A DNA stretch of 64,000 nucleotides. It comes from Eubacterium sp. 14-2. Its GTDB lineage: Bacteria; Bacillota; Clostridia; Lachnospirales; Lachnospiraceae. Numbering within the stretch: position 1 is the first letter of the stretch; each line of letters starts with the position of its first letter. The stretch lies in NCBI RefSeq assembly GCF_000403845.2, contig NZ_KE159567.1:1062911-1126910 (forward strand), read 5' to 3'. The position numbers and the translations under genes were made by a program. The notes under the pieces were generated by a model. That model did not search any database and was not told where the DNA came from. It worked only from the letters and a program-made list of their open reading frames with translations. Of this stretch, positions 43,952 through 51,925 are shown piece after piece.

Positions 43952-45089
43952 GATTAGTGATATGCTTGATAATGCTTCGGAGTTGATTGAAGAAAACGGG
44001 GAAGTCAGGAATACAACCAACAATGACAGGATCAAGAAAATGGTATTTTCAGAGATTGACTGTACACCAAAAAATATTGTGAAAAAGAAAGGGGAAAGGA
44101 ACATGAGAAAAAAGATATTGAAGATTATGAAATGGGCAGGTTTGATTTTATTGGGAGCTGCTGCAGCACTGATGATTTGGAATTTTATCTGCAAGCAGGC
44201 AGAGCAGTCCAAAATACAAGCTGCATATGGAACGGTTGTTGAAGTGAATGGGCATAATATGGTGGTGGATATAAAGGGAGAGGACAACGAAACAACAATC
44301 ATATTGCTGCCCGGTTGGGGATCGTCCTCGCCTGTTTTGGAATTTCTACCGCTGGCGGAAGAATTGTCAAAGGATTTCAGGGTTATAACCATAGAGCCGT
44401 TTGGATATGGGCTTTCCGACAGGGTTGGAACAGAACGTGAGATTAGTGTTGTGGTGGAAGAACTGCATGAGTGTACCCAAAGGTTAGGCTGTGATCAGTA
44501 TTATTTAATGCCTCACTCGCTTTCCGGGCTGTATTCCCTGTACTGGGCAAATGCCTATCCGCAGGAAGTAAAGGGCTTTATAGGGATTGATCCGTCTGTT
44601 CCCAAACAATCCGATGAAGAGCCGCTCCCGATCAGCATGGCAGCATTGAATAAATTATCAGCGTATTTCCAGAAAGCAGTAAATGTTTTAGGCATTACCA
44701 GACTGCGTTCTATCGGGCATCCCGAAAATGCTATTTATGCCGATACTGTTTATCCATATTCAGATAAGGAGCTGGAAGTATTCCGCATTTTGTCTATGGA
44801 TTACGCATACAGCAAAGATATTATGAATGAAATAAAGCATATGGAAGGTAGTCTGGAGTCTGTAAGAGATATGAAATTCCCTGAAACAGTTCCGGTATTA
44901 CAGTTTGTTTCAGGGGAAAACTGCGAGCTACTAGAAACATGGGAAACATTGCATAGGGAGGTCATTACAGAAACGGATATGAGTGAGGTGTTGCGACTGG
45001 AGGGTGGACATTATCTGCATTTTGAAAGGAAACAGGAACTTATTGAAAAAGTAAGGGAATGGGTGCGAAAGGTGGAAGAAAGCTTGTAG
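43932..45089 (+). CDS. Probable anti-sigma factor fused to an extracellular alpha/beta hydrolase
   Basis: A 385-aa single-pass membrane protein: ~55 cytoplasmic residues (MLDNASELIEENGEVRNTTN...RIKKMVFSEID) like the N-termini of Firmicute anti-sigma proteins, one membrane helix (WAGLILLGAAAALMIWNFI, about 70-90), then an alpha/beta hydrolase with oxyanion PGWGSS, nucleophile Ser in MPHSLSGLY and catalytic His in GGHYLHFE. The pairing with the sigma gene suggests that the outer domain senses or hydrolyses something. An internal ATG at 44104 with a good site could make a hydrolase-only form; fusion is therefore not certain. Confidence 0.7.
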   Translation: MEAMQIRISDMLDNASELIEENGEVRNTTNNDRIKKMVFSEIDCTPKNIVKKKGERNMRKKILKIMKWAGLILLGAAAALMIWNFICKQAEQSKIQAAYGTVVEVNGHNMVVDIKGEDNETTIILLPGWGSSSPVLEFLPLAEELSKDFRVITIEPFGYGLSDRVGTEREISVVVEELHECTQRLGCDQYYLMPHSLSGLYSLYWANAYPQEVKGFIGIDPSVPKQSDEEPLPISMAALNKLSAYFQKAVNVLGITRLRSIGHPENAIYADTVYPYSDKELEVFRILSMDYAYSKDIMNEIKHMEGSLESVRDMKFPETVPVLQFVSGENCELLETWETLHREVITETDMSEVLRLEGGHYLHFERKQELIEKVREWVRKVEESL

Positions 45090-45095
45090 TTTTTA

Positions 45096-45162
45096 CCTTT
45101 TTCTGCAATATAAAGCCTTTTTCTGCGAAGATAATGTTGCCGAAATATATTTTTGCTATTAT
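45096..45162 (+). promoter_or_regulatory. LytTR-type direct-repeat promoter (site 9)
   Basis: CCTTTTTCTGCA (45096-45107) and CCTTTTTCTGCG (45116-45127), 20 bp apart; 7 nt; -35 TGTTGC (45135-45140); 16 nt; -10 TATTAT (45157-45162). Leader of about 130 nt to the gene at 45299. Confidence 0.8.
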
Positions 45163-45298
45163 AAATGTGAGTGCAAAAAATGTGCATATAGGTTTTCACA
45201 GTGGTTAGACTGTTTCTATAAATTCAATAAGTTTTTAAAATTCATATTTGCGGGAAATGTGGTTTGCACGTTTTCCTGCATTGGACGAAGGAGAGTGT

Positions 45299-45670
45299 AT
45301 GATGGATAAATATAAAGGACTGATAAGTATTTTTTCGGATGTCCTCGAAAAATCAAAGGATTACCATATTGCGTATATCTATCAGGTGGGTTATGTGTCC
45401 CTGGTCGGTTTATTGGGCAAAGAGGAAGGGCAGAACCTATCAATGATAGTTGATGAAATATTTTCTTCGCCGGAGGTTATGGCGGAAAGTCTGCTTCGGA
45501 ACTGGCGTTGGCAGTGGTTTTATGAAAACAGAGAACTGCTCCCAAGAAAAGATTATGATGATATTTGCAGGCTTGATGATGAAGTGCCGGACAGCCTGCG
45601 GGAGCAGTATAACCGGGAGATTCTAAGCTGGCAGGATAAAATACAGGCTATATTGCAAAGAGAAAGCTAA
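45299..45670 (+). CDS. Quorum-promoter-controlled protein of unknown function (123 aa)
   Basis: A 123-aa cytoplasmic protein. N-terminal half is helical (YKGLISIFSDVLEKSKDYH then IAYIYQVGYVSLVGLL); the C-terminal half is Trp/Arg-rich (RNWRWQWFYENRELL then LREQYNREILSWQDKI). GAAGGAGAG lies before adjacent ATGs at 45299 and 45302. The stop overlaps the convergent agrB2 stop (CTAA, 45667-45670). Not recognised; the only known context is site 9. Confidence 0.7.
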   Translation: MMDKYKGLISIFSDVLEKSKDYHIAYIYQVGYVSLVGLLGKEEGQNLSMIVDEIFSSPEVMAESLLRNWRWQWFYENRELLPRKDYDDICRLDDEVPDSLREQYNREILSWQDKIQAILQRES

Positions 45671-46236
45671 GCCTGTCTGTATATCAGACGTCCGATGAGG
45701 GAAGTAGCAGAGATAAAGACAAATACGATTGTTTGAAGTAGCATATATCTTGTGTTTTGCATAAAAATGAAAAATAGAGCCAATAAAAAGCTGATAAACA
45801 TCGTAAAATAGGTTCTCTTAATGAATGTGCTGTTTTCTTGTGCATCTACTTCCCGATTTGGATGGTCAACCGGACCGATGAACAGGATCAGTATGGCAGT
45901 AAACAGATACAGTGTAAAAGAGATCGGAATGGGAACTGTTAAATATTTTACTGCCATCAGCGAAGTTGTGAGTATCAGGCAGGAGCCTATAAAACAGGCA
46001 AAATATGTTTTCATGTGCAAGCCGCCGCCGTAGGAGCGCATGGGGATAAAAAGCAGGAAAAAGAAAAGGCACTCAGGCAGCATACCAAGAAACAGGGCTA
46101 TTATAATGCTGCATATGGTACTCACAGACAGTTCTAAAAAGCACTGGAAACCGTACTTGTAGATCTCCGTCATTTCCTCGGTAATAATTTCTTTTTCACA
46201 TATATAATCTGCTAATCTTTTTGCTAAATGTTCCAT
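45667..46236 (-). CDS. agrB: AgrB-like autoinducer-processing protein, system 2
   Basis: A 189-aa membrane protein with the AgrB catalytic pair: His in GGGLHMKTYFAC and Cys seven residues later, the same spacing as system 1. Hydrophobic segments cover most of the rest. AAGGAGCTGTC precedes the start. It is the last gene of the minus-strand operon XRE-agrA-agrC-agrB. Its substrate should be the AgrD at 48928, which is on the other strand. Confidence 0.88.
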   Translation of the reverse strand: MEHLAKRLADYICEKEIITEEMTEIYKYGFQCFLELSVSTICSIIIALFLGMLPECLFFFLLFIPMRSYGGGLHMKTYFACFIGSCLILTTSLMAVKYLTVPIPISFTLYLFTAILILFIGPVDHPNREVDAQENSTFIKRTYFTMFISFLLALFFIFMQNTRYMLLQTIVFVFISATSLIGRLIYRQA

Positions 46237-46271
46237 GACAGCTCCTTAAAAAATATGAAATCAATCATTTG

Positions 46272-47582
46272 TTATCCGGCTTTCTCCGAATGTGAACCAT
46301 ACATGACCACAATGACCTGAAATAGATTGTCATTGTCCGTTATATCCATTTGCCCATGATAATTTACAACAGCATGGTTTATGGATGAAAGCCCAAGACC
46401 GTGATATATGTTGTCGTTTTTGGTGGTTAGATAGTGACCGATATTATCTTTTTTCCGCTTTGCCTGATAGTTGTTTTTTATGCATAGCTGAAAAATGTCT
46501 TTGGCATAAGAAATATCAAGGCATATAAAACCTTTTCCGTCTGTAATATCCCGGCAGGCTTCCAGAGCATTTTCCAGTAGGTTTCCTAAAATTATAGCTA
46601 AATGCCCGCTTTCAAATGGAAGGGATGCGGGTACAAGAACATTGACATCAAACTGTATGTTATCTTTTTGCGCTGCGGCATATGCATTATTGATTAAGGA
46701 ATCTATAACGATATTACCGCTGCGGGAAACTTCCTCCGGGAGACTTCCGGCGCCAATATCTAACATTCGCAGTATGTATTCCTCTGCATCACTGATCTGC
46801 CCTGTCTGAACCATTCCAAGAAGCCCAGAAAGATGATTTTTCAAATCATGCCGGATTCTGCGGATTTCAAGATAGAGGCTTTCACGTTCTTCTGCCTGCT
46901 GGCTACAAAGCTCCAGTTGCTGCGCATACAGTCGGTTTTGTTCACGCAGTTCAGCGTTTCGGCTGATCCAGTCGTAGACCTCAAAGATAATATAGTTTAC
47001 AACAAGCAGCAGGAAACTCGCTGTGGCGGAGAATATCATATACTCACTATGGGTAGCCGCAATAAGAAATATATGGTGCATCACATAAATGCTGCTGACT
47101 GGTATCAGTAAAATGCTCAAAAAGTAAAGCAGGGGAATTTCGGAATAGTGCTTATCCTTGATGCAGTGGCTTATGATGACGGATAACAGCAGCATACATA
47201 TTTTAGATATGAAACTTCCGGCATCCTGAAGCGTTCTGGAATCAAAACCGACAAATGTTAGTATCATCATGACAATGACTTCCACTAACATCCATACTGT
47301 GCATATCAATAAAGAAAATATGCAGCGCTGCTTAAGGCTTCTCTTACGAGTAGCCGAGCTGATCATAAATATCAGCAGTACGTTCCCAACCAATAACAGA
47401 TGGGGTGGGAACACGGAATTGATATTGCCTACGAGCAGAAAAACATAATATAAGCCCCACTCTATGTAACCCTTCAAATTCCTGATTTCTGGTCCCCAAA
47501 ATACATTCATATATTTCCGTATGATAAGGAGATGGAGCAGAGACAGGAACAGTTCGGATATTATCGTTAAATATTCAGTCAT
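46272..47582 (-). CDS. agrC: AgrC-like sensor histidine kinase, system 2
   Basis: A 436-aa membrane kinase with about six N-terminal membrane segments, a phosphoacceptor His in RIRHDLKNHLSGLLGM and a GHKL ATPase domain (GNLLENALEACRD, then YHGLGLSSI). The start overlaps the regulator stop (ATGA), so the two are co-translated. Expected ligand: the system 2 cyclic peptide. Confidence 0.9.
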   Translation of the reverse strand: MTEYLTIISELFLSLLHLLIIRKYMNVFWGPEIRNLKGYIEWGLYYVFLLVGNINSVFPPHLLLVGNVLLIFMISSATRKRSLKQRCIFSLLICTVWMLVEVIVMMILTFVGFDSRTLQDAGSFISKICMLLLSVIISHCIKDKHYSEIPLLYFLSILLIPVSSIYVMHHIFLIAATHSEYMIFSATASFLLLVVNYIIFEVYDWISRNAELREQNRLYAQQLELCSQQAEERESLYLEIRRIRHDLKNHLSGLLGMVQTGQISDAEEYILRMLDIGAGSLPEEVSRSGNIVIDSLINNAYAAAQKDNIQFDVNVLVPASLPFESGHLAIILGNLLENALEACRDITDGKGFICLDISYAKDIFQLCIKNNYQAKRKKDNIGHYLTTKNDNIYHGLGLSSINHAVVNYHGQMDITDNDNLFQVIVVMYGSHSEKAG

Positions 47583-48322
47583 TCTTCTATGACCGCCTTT
47601 CCACCTGCAATTTTACAAAGCTGCTGGCGCACTTCCTTTTGCCGATCCTCGCTGATTTTCAATTCCATTTCCTTCCCCATGTAGCTGATAGTAATATTGA
47701 AAAAGTTCATCTTCTTAACATAGTCGTAATTTACCAAAAAGGACTGGTGTATGCGCAGAAAATATTGCCTGCTTGCTGCCAGTTCCTTTTCTACATTATT
47801 GAGCTTTCCATAAAAGTGTTCATCAGTGCCGTCTTTCAGGTGGATATAGACGATTCTGTTGTTGCTTTCAAAATAAACGATGTCTCTTACAGACACTTTC
47901 CGTATTTCCTTGTTGAATGTAAATTGATAGAATACTTCCGTCTCATTGATGCGCTTACAGGATTCCTTAAAATAGCGGGCGAACTGGACAGGATTTAAAG
48001 GTTTTGATAGAAAGCGGAACGGTTCCACTTCAAACAGTTCCTTTAAATATTTGTCATAACCTGATACATAAATCAGCAGTACCGTCCGGTCTATCTCACG
48101 GATGTGCCTTGCAGCCGTTATTCCGTCTACCTGCTTCATTTCGATGTCAATGAATATAAGTTGATAATGCTCGCCGTCCTGAATGCTTTTTAAAAGGGTT
48201 TTACCGTCAGAAAATACTTCGGTTTCTACACGGATACCCAACTTCTGGCTTTCCTGAAATACCAGAGCTTCAATTTCCCCGGTAAATTTTGAATCATCAT
48301 CACATATTGCTATCCTCAGCAT
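47579..48322 (-). CDS. agrA: LytTR response regulator (AgrA-like), system 2
   Basis: A 247-aa receiver-LytTR protein: CDDDSK acidic pocket, phosphoacceptor Asp in IFIDIEMK, then a LytTR domain (IVYFESNNRIVYIHL, FLRIHQSFLVNYDYV). It is distinct in sequence from the system 1 regulator and probably binds a different repeat. It overlaps the XRE gene end by 23 nt. Confidence 0.9.
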   Translation of the reverse strand: MLRIAICDDDSKFTGEIEALVFQESQKLGIRVETEVFSDGKTLLKSIQDGEHYQLIFIDIEMKQVDGITAARHIREIDRTVLLIYVSGYDKYLKELFEVEPFRFLSKPLNPVQFARYFKESCKRINETEVFYQFTFNKEIRKVSVRDIVYFESNNRIVYIHLKDGTDEHFYGKLNNVEKELAASRQYFLRIHQSFLVNYDYVKKMNFFNITISYMGKEMELKISEDRQKEVRQQLCKIAGGKAVIEE

Positions 48323-48698
48323 TTTTATCCACTTCCTTTGCAGATGCGTCCTCGCTTTCCTTTTGCGCCTGCTCTAAGCGCTCAAGTATGCAGCGGAGTG
48401 TCTTTTGGTTAATTTCGGATAATTTCTGATAGCGGCGGACAATATCGTAGCACCTATCCATTTCCTGATTCATGCGGTACTGTCCGTTGTAATCACGTTT
48501 TACATCAGAAATTCCAAGTATGTAGTCGGTAGTAACCTCAAAGAAGCCTGCCATTTTAATGAGCGATTCAGAAGGAATATCATAAGCGTGATTTTCCATT
48601 CTGCTTACTGCCTGTTGAGTAGTGTGAATTACTTCCGCAAGGGCTTCTTGTGACATGTTCTGGCTCTTGCGTAGTTCACGAATACGATTGTTTACCAT
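48300..48698 (-). CDS. XRE-family regulator, first gene of agr system 2
   Basis: A 132-aa protein with an N-terminal HTH (RIRELRKSQNMSQEALAEVI then TTQQAVSRMENHAYDI) and a C-terminal coiled-coil-like tail (LRCILERLEQAQKESEDAS). AAAGGAAG upstream picks ATG 48698; the longer frame to 48758 has no site. An XRE gene heading an agr operon is not usual in agr loci I know, and may give additional control. Confidence 0.82.
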   Translation of the reverse strand: MVNNRIRELRKSQNMSQEALAEVIHTTQQAVSRMENHAYDIPSESLIKMAGFFEVTTDYILGISDVKRDYNGQYRMNQEMDRCYDIVRRYQKLSEINQKTLRCILERLEQAQKESEDASAKEVDKNAEDSNM

Positions 48699-48852
48699 AT
48701 GTACAACTTCCTTTCTATTATTATTTTTACACATGAAGTAGAAATATTCCAACAACATGAGTGAATAGACAAATACGCATATATGAGTAAAAATATAGAT
48801 ATAATATCGGTATGGACACTTTCTAAGGGAAAAATTACAAGCTGTATCGGAA

Positions 48853-48894
48853 TTTCAACATTTAAACGGAATAAGCTGTAGAATAAGGTATACT
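48853..48894 (+). promoter_or_regulatory. Probable promoter of agrD2 with shared TTTCAACATTTA motif
   Basis: TTTCAACATTTA (48853-48864) is followed after 24 nt by -10 TATACT (48889-48894). The same 12 bp occurs at 49237-49248 before the amidase gene, again about 23 nt before an A/T-rich -10. The -35 region (CGGAAT) is poor, which suits an activated promoter. Confidence 0.55.
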
Positions 48895-48927
48895 TTTATT
48901 GAAAAAATGAAATTGGAGGTGTATTAT

Positions 48928-49074
48928 ATGTCAGGCAATGGAAAGAAAAATATTACAGCTACAATTTTGGAGAAAGTAGCACGTAATTCTGTGAAAGCAG
49001 CAGCCGACAGCAGATGTATGTACTGTCTGCATCAGCCCAAGCAGCCGACAGGAATGAAAAAGTTTTCCAAATAA
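48928..49074 (+). CDS. agrD: AgrD-like autoinducer precursor, system 2 (48 aa)
   Basis: A 48-aa peptide: MSGNGKKNITATILEKVARN leader, then SRCMYCLHQPKQPTGMKKFSK. Cys at the ring position plus the HQPK boundary predicts ring CMYCL, in the same register as CSAIY in system 1; a second Cys lies inside the ring. TTGGAGG is 10 nt before ATG 48928. It is divergent from the agrB2/C2/A2 operon, an unusual place for agrD. Confidence 0.82.
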   Translation: MSGNGKKNITATILEKVARNSVKAAADSRCMYCLHQPKQPTGMKKFSK

Positions 49075-49094
49075 GAAAGTTGCATAAGAAAGAA

Positions 49095-49143
49095 AATACT
49101 GCCATATATGTGATAAAGATTACATATATGGCAGTATTTTTTT
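49095..49143 (+). terminator. Terminator after agrD2
   Basis: A perfect 17-bp stem (49095-49111 with 49122-49138) with a 10-nt loop and a T-run to 49143. It makes agrD2 a single-gene transcript. Confidence 0.9.
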
Positions 49144-49236
49144 GAAAAAGTTTTGTCATCACTGTATGCTTCATAAATGTAAACGAGTTTAAAGAAATTG
49201 GAAAATAGATAGGAAAAATGACATACAGAGTCGTTT

Positions 49237-49277
49237 TTTCAACATTTAGTTTAAAAAGTATGAATAAATATTATATT
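49237..49277 (+). promoter_or_regulatory. Probable promoter of the amidase gene with shared TTTCAACATTTA motif
   Basis: TTTCAACATTTA (49237-49248) precedes a TATATT -10 candidate (49272-49277) by 23 nt, matching the agrD2 upstream region. Suggests one regulator, perhaps the system 2 LytTR protein, controls both. Confidence 0.5.
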
Positions 49278-49339
49278 TTTATTGGAGGAGTGGTCAACAC
49301 TCCAAAGTTGCTAATATATCAAAAAAAGGAGGAAAAGAA

Positions 49340-50443
49340 ATGCAATTAGCAAAAGTAAAAAGAAAAGTAATGTCGTTTGCTGTAGTAGGTGCGGTTATAT
49401 TATCCTTGATGATGCCGGGTATGCCAGTCAATGCTGCACAGGAGGTTGCTGTAACAAATGAAACCAGTTTTCTTGGTGAGGAACAGGTTGATGCTATCTG
49501 CAAAGCGGTTGTAGAAAACATTGAGGAAAATTATGAAGGAGTGTATGCATTTGATAATTATGACATAACAGTTCATAACCAAACAGAAAAGGGTGATGCA
49601 TTATATGTGGATGTAGATGTCTTGGTGGACATGACATTGATCCGGAATCCAGAGGACAGCCCATATATGATGGGAATGAAAGCAGCGTTAGATGAGATTG
49701 CAGGCGCAGAAGAAAAGGAAATTGCTCAGCAGGAGTATGATGCGTATCTACAAAAGATTATGCCCTATTATAATCTGCCAGTATTAACAGGCTTCTTATA
49801 TCGTGTATATGTTCCGACCATGATGGTATTGGATTCAGAAAGTGATTTCAGATTTGATATGTATCACAGAATGGATATAACAGATGAAGAAGTTATTTTG
49901 TCTGAAGTTTTGGAGGATGAACAGTACACTGAAATTGGAGATAATGAGGATGGTAGAAATTATATTAATGAGGTGTTGATCAGTGCGGCAGCCGAATCGA
50001 GCAACAGTTTATATGATGCATCGAGAGCAGTGGCTTATGCAGTGGCTCATGCTAAAGATATACCAGAATACAGCGCAGCAAATAACAATGGAAGTGATTG
50101 TGCAAATTTTGTATCCAAATGTATCAATGCAGGCGGGATTCCACAGGATAGAGCTGGGAATTGGTATCAGGGTTCCACAAATTGGATTCGTACAGGATAT
50201 TACAACAATGGCGGTGTTGTTCCATATCTTACGGGAAAAGGATATTTTAGATCGGTTCCCTCTAGTAGTGCAGCAACAGAGGGGAGTATTATGTATTATA
50301 ACACGAAGAGCCATGTTGCCATTGTAACGCTGATTGATGGATCGACAATTAAGTATTCGCATCATTCAAATGTACCAAAGGATGCTGTATATTATGTATA
50401 TAACAGTAAAACCGATGATGTTACATTCTATGTGCCACGATAA
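49340..50443 (+). CDS. Secreted protein with putative amidase domain
   Basis: A 367-aa protein with a Sec signal peptide (VMSFAVVGAVILSLMMPGMP, cleaved near NAA). The C-terminal ~170 residues (SRAVAYAVAHAKDIP, DCANFVSKCINAGGIPQD, SHVAIVTLIDGS) fit the Amidase_6 family, with catalytic Cys in DCANF and His in SHVAI. Likely acts on cell-wall or peptide substrates outside the cell. AAAGGAGG precedes ATG 49340. A hairpin follows at 50466-50495. Confidence 0.82.
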   Translation: MQLAKVKRKVMSFAVVGAVILSLMMPGMPVNAAQEVAVTNETSFLGEEQVDAICKAVVENIEENYEGVYAFDNYDITVHNQTEKGDALYVDVDVLVDMTLIRNPEDSPYMMGMKAALDEIAGAEEKEIAQQEYDAYLQKIMPYYNLPVLTGFLYRVYVPTMMVLDSESDFRFDMYHRMDITDEEVILSEVLEDEQYTEIGDNEDGRNYINEVLISAAAESSNSLYDASRAVAYAVAHAKDIPEYSAANNNGSDCANFVSKCINAGGIPQDRAGNWYQGSTNWIRTGYYNNGGVVPYLTGKGYFRSVPSSSAATEGSIMYYNTKSHVAIVTLIDGSTIKYSHHSNVPKDAVYYVYNSKTDDVTFYVPR

Positions 50444-50465
50444 AGTATATCATCTATACATAATA

Positions 50466-50495
50466 AGGGAAACTGTTTGAAAAGACAGTTTCCCT
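50466..50495 (+). terminator. Hairpin after the amidase gene
   Basis: AGGGAAACTGT (50466-50476) pairs with ACAGTTTCCCT (50485-50495), a perfect 11-bp stem with an 8-nt loop. No strong T-run follows; convergent to the kinase gene at 50618. Confidence 0.7.
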
Positions 50496-50617
50496 ATATG
50501 TGTGTCTGGTAAAGTTAATATGAGTGCTGTTATATTCAGGCAATGTTACATATGGAGTAATAGAAATTACAATGAATGTATAGATGTAGCAGCCGCTCTA
50601 ATTTTCGTCAACAAGAG

Positions 50618-51925
50618 TTATTTTGTAAGTGGTAGAGAAATTTTAAACGTACAGCCCCCTCCAGCAGTATCAAATAGCTGAATTTTCCCCTCTAGTTTAT
50701 TGACTAATTCATTTGCAATACTAAGTCCGAGTCCAAAATGTTCTCTTTGGGTACGGGACTTGTCACATTGATAGAAACGGTTAAATATAAAAGGCTTATC
50801 CTTGTTGCTGATGCCAATCCCATGATCAATAATTGTAATTACCAATTCATTTCTTTCTACTGATGCGTTTAATGAAATTTCGGATTCAGACGGAGAATAT
50901 GAAACAGCGTTATCAAGAAAGATACTGATAATCTGGTTTAATCGGTCTGCATCAGAATAAAGTGGTGGAAAGCACTCATCCGGTATATTAAGTTGTAACA
51001 GTATATTCTTTTTTCTACAAATCTGTTCAAATTTTGTATATAGGTTTATCAATAATGTATCAATATTGATTTCTTCCATGTGAAAAGACCAGTTTCCGGC
51101 ATCAATAGATGAGAGCAGGAGCAGATCCCCAATAAGCCGGGACATTCGTGATACCTCTGAATCAATCATTTGTATATGATTTTTAATGGTATCTGGAATA
51201 TTCGGTACAGATTCAATCATTTCAGCAGAGGAAAGAATTGCTGCCAATGGAGCTTTACATTCATGCGAAACAGCAGCAATAAAGTCTTTCTGACTTTGCA
51301 TGGCTTGTTCGGTGGGTTTTACAGCTTTTTCAATAAGTATTTTGGAAAGGCAAAAAACGCAAGCAAAGACGCCACACCATATACAAAAATAATATCCAAG
51401 TTCTGGTTTTATTATAGTAACAAAGTTGGAACACTCTTTAATTGCTGCAACAGTATATATGTTGTCACGGTCTGTAATAATCAGGCAGTTTACACAATAA
51501 TAATTTTTTCCATTTATCGCTTTGATTGTATAAACACCGCTTTGCCTGCTATAATAATAGTCCCTCAAACTAGAAGAACTAAAGGTAAAATCTCCTTCTG
51601 TGTCAAGTAATGTGGTCAGAAAAGTATCAATAATATCAGTATTGTTTTTTAAATATTCACTTTGGTAGAGAGAATGTCCTGTATTCGATAAAATCTGAAA
51701 ATACATATCCCTTTGTTCTTCATAAAGGTTTAAACATGTTTGATAATCAGATTCATGTTCTAATTGAAGTACAAGGGTAGTTGCCATTCTATTAAAATAA
51801 GCCAACTCTGATTTCCTCTTAGCCTTTATGTTCTCATGAATCATCAGACAAAATACGATAGAAAAGATGAACATGAGTGAACCGATAAGTAAAAAATAAA
51901 GATTCCGTTTAAGCCTTTGTATCAT
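50618..51925 (-). CDS. Sensor histidine kinase
   Basis: A 435-aa membrane kinase: two membrane helices (LYFLLIGSLMFIFSIVFCL and YYFCIWCGVFACVFCL) flank an extracellular sensor of ~130 residues; then HisKA with the phosphoacceptor His in AAVSHECKAPLAAI and a HATPase domain (FLDNAVSYSP, DHGIGI, GLGLSI). It overlaps the regulator gene by 17 nt. Genomic position suggests it senses an antimicrobial peptide or envelope signal and controls the divergent transporter operon. Confidence 0.88.
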   Translation of the reverse strand: MIQRLKRNLYFLLIGSLMFIFSIVFCLMIHENIKAKRKSELAYFNRMATTLVLQLEHESDYQTCLNLYEEQRDMYFQILSNTGHSLYQSEYLKNNTDIIDTFLTTLLDTEGDFTFSSSSLRDYYYSRQSGVYTIKAINGKNYYCVNCLIITDRDNIYTVAAIKECSNFVTIIKPELGYYFCIWCGVFACVFCLSKILIEKAVKPTEQAMQSQKDFIAAVSHECKAPLAAILSSAEMIESVPNIPDTIKNHIQMIDSEVSRMSRLIGDLLLLSSIDAGNWSFHMEEINIDTLLINLYTKFEQICRKKNILLQLNIPDECFPPLYSDADRLNQIISIFLDNAVSYSPSESEISLNASVERNELVITIIDHGIGISNKDKPFIFNRFYQCDKSRTQREHFGLGLSIANELVNKLEGKIQLFDTAGGGCTFKISLPLTK

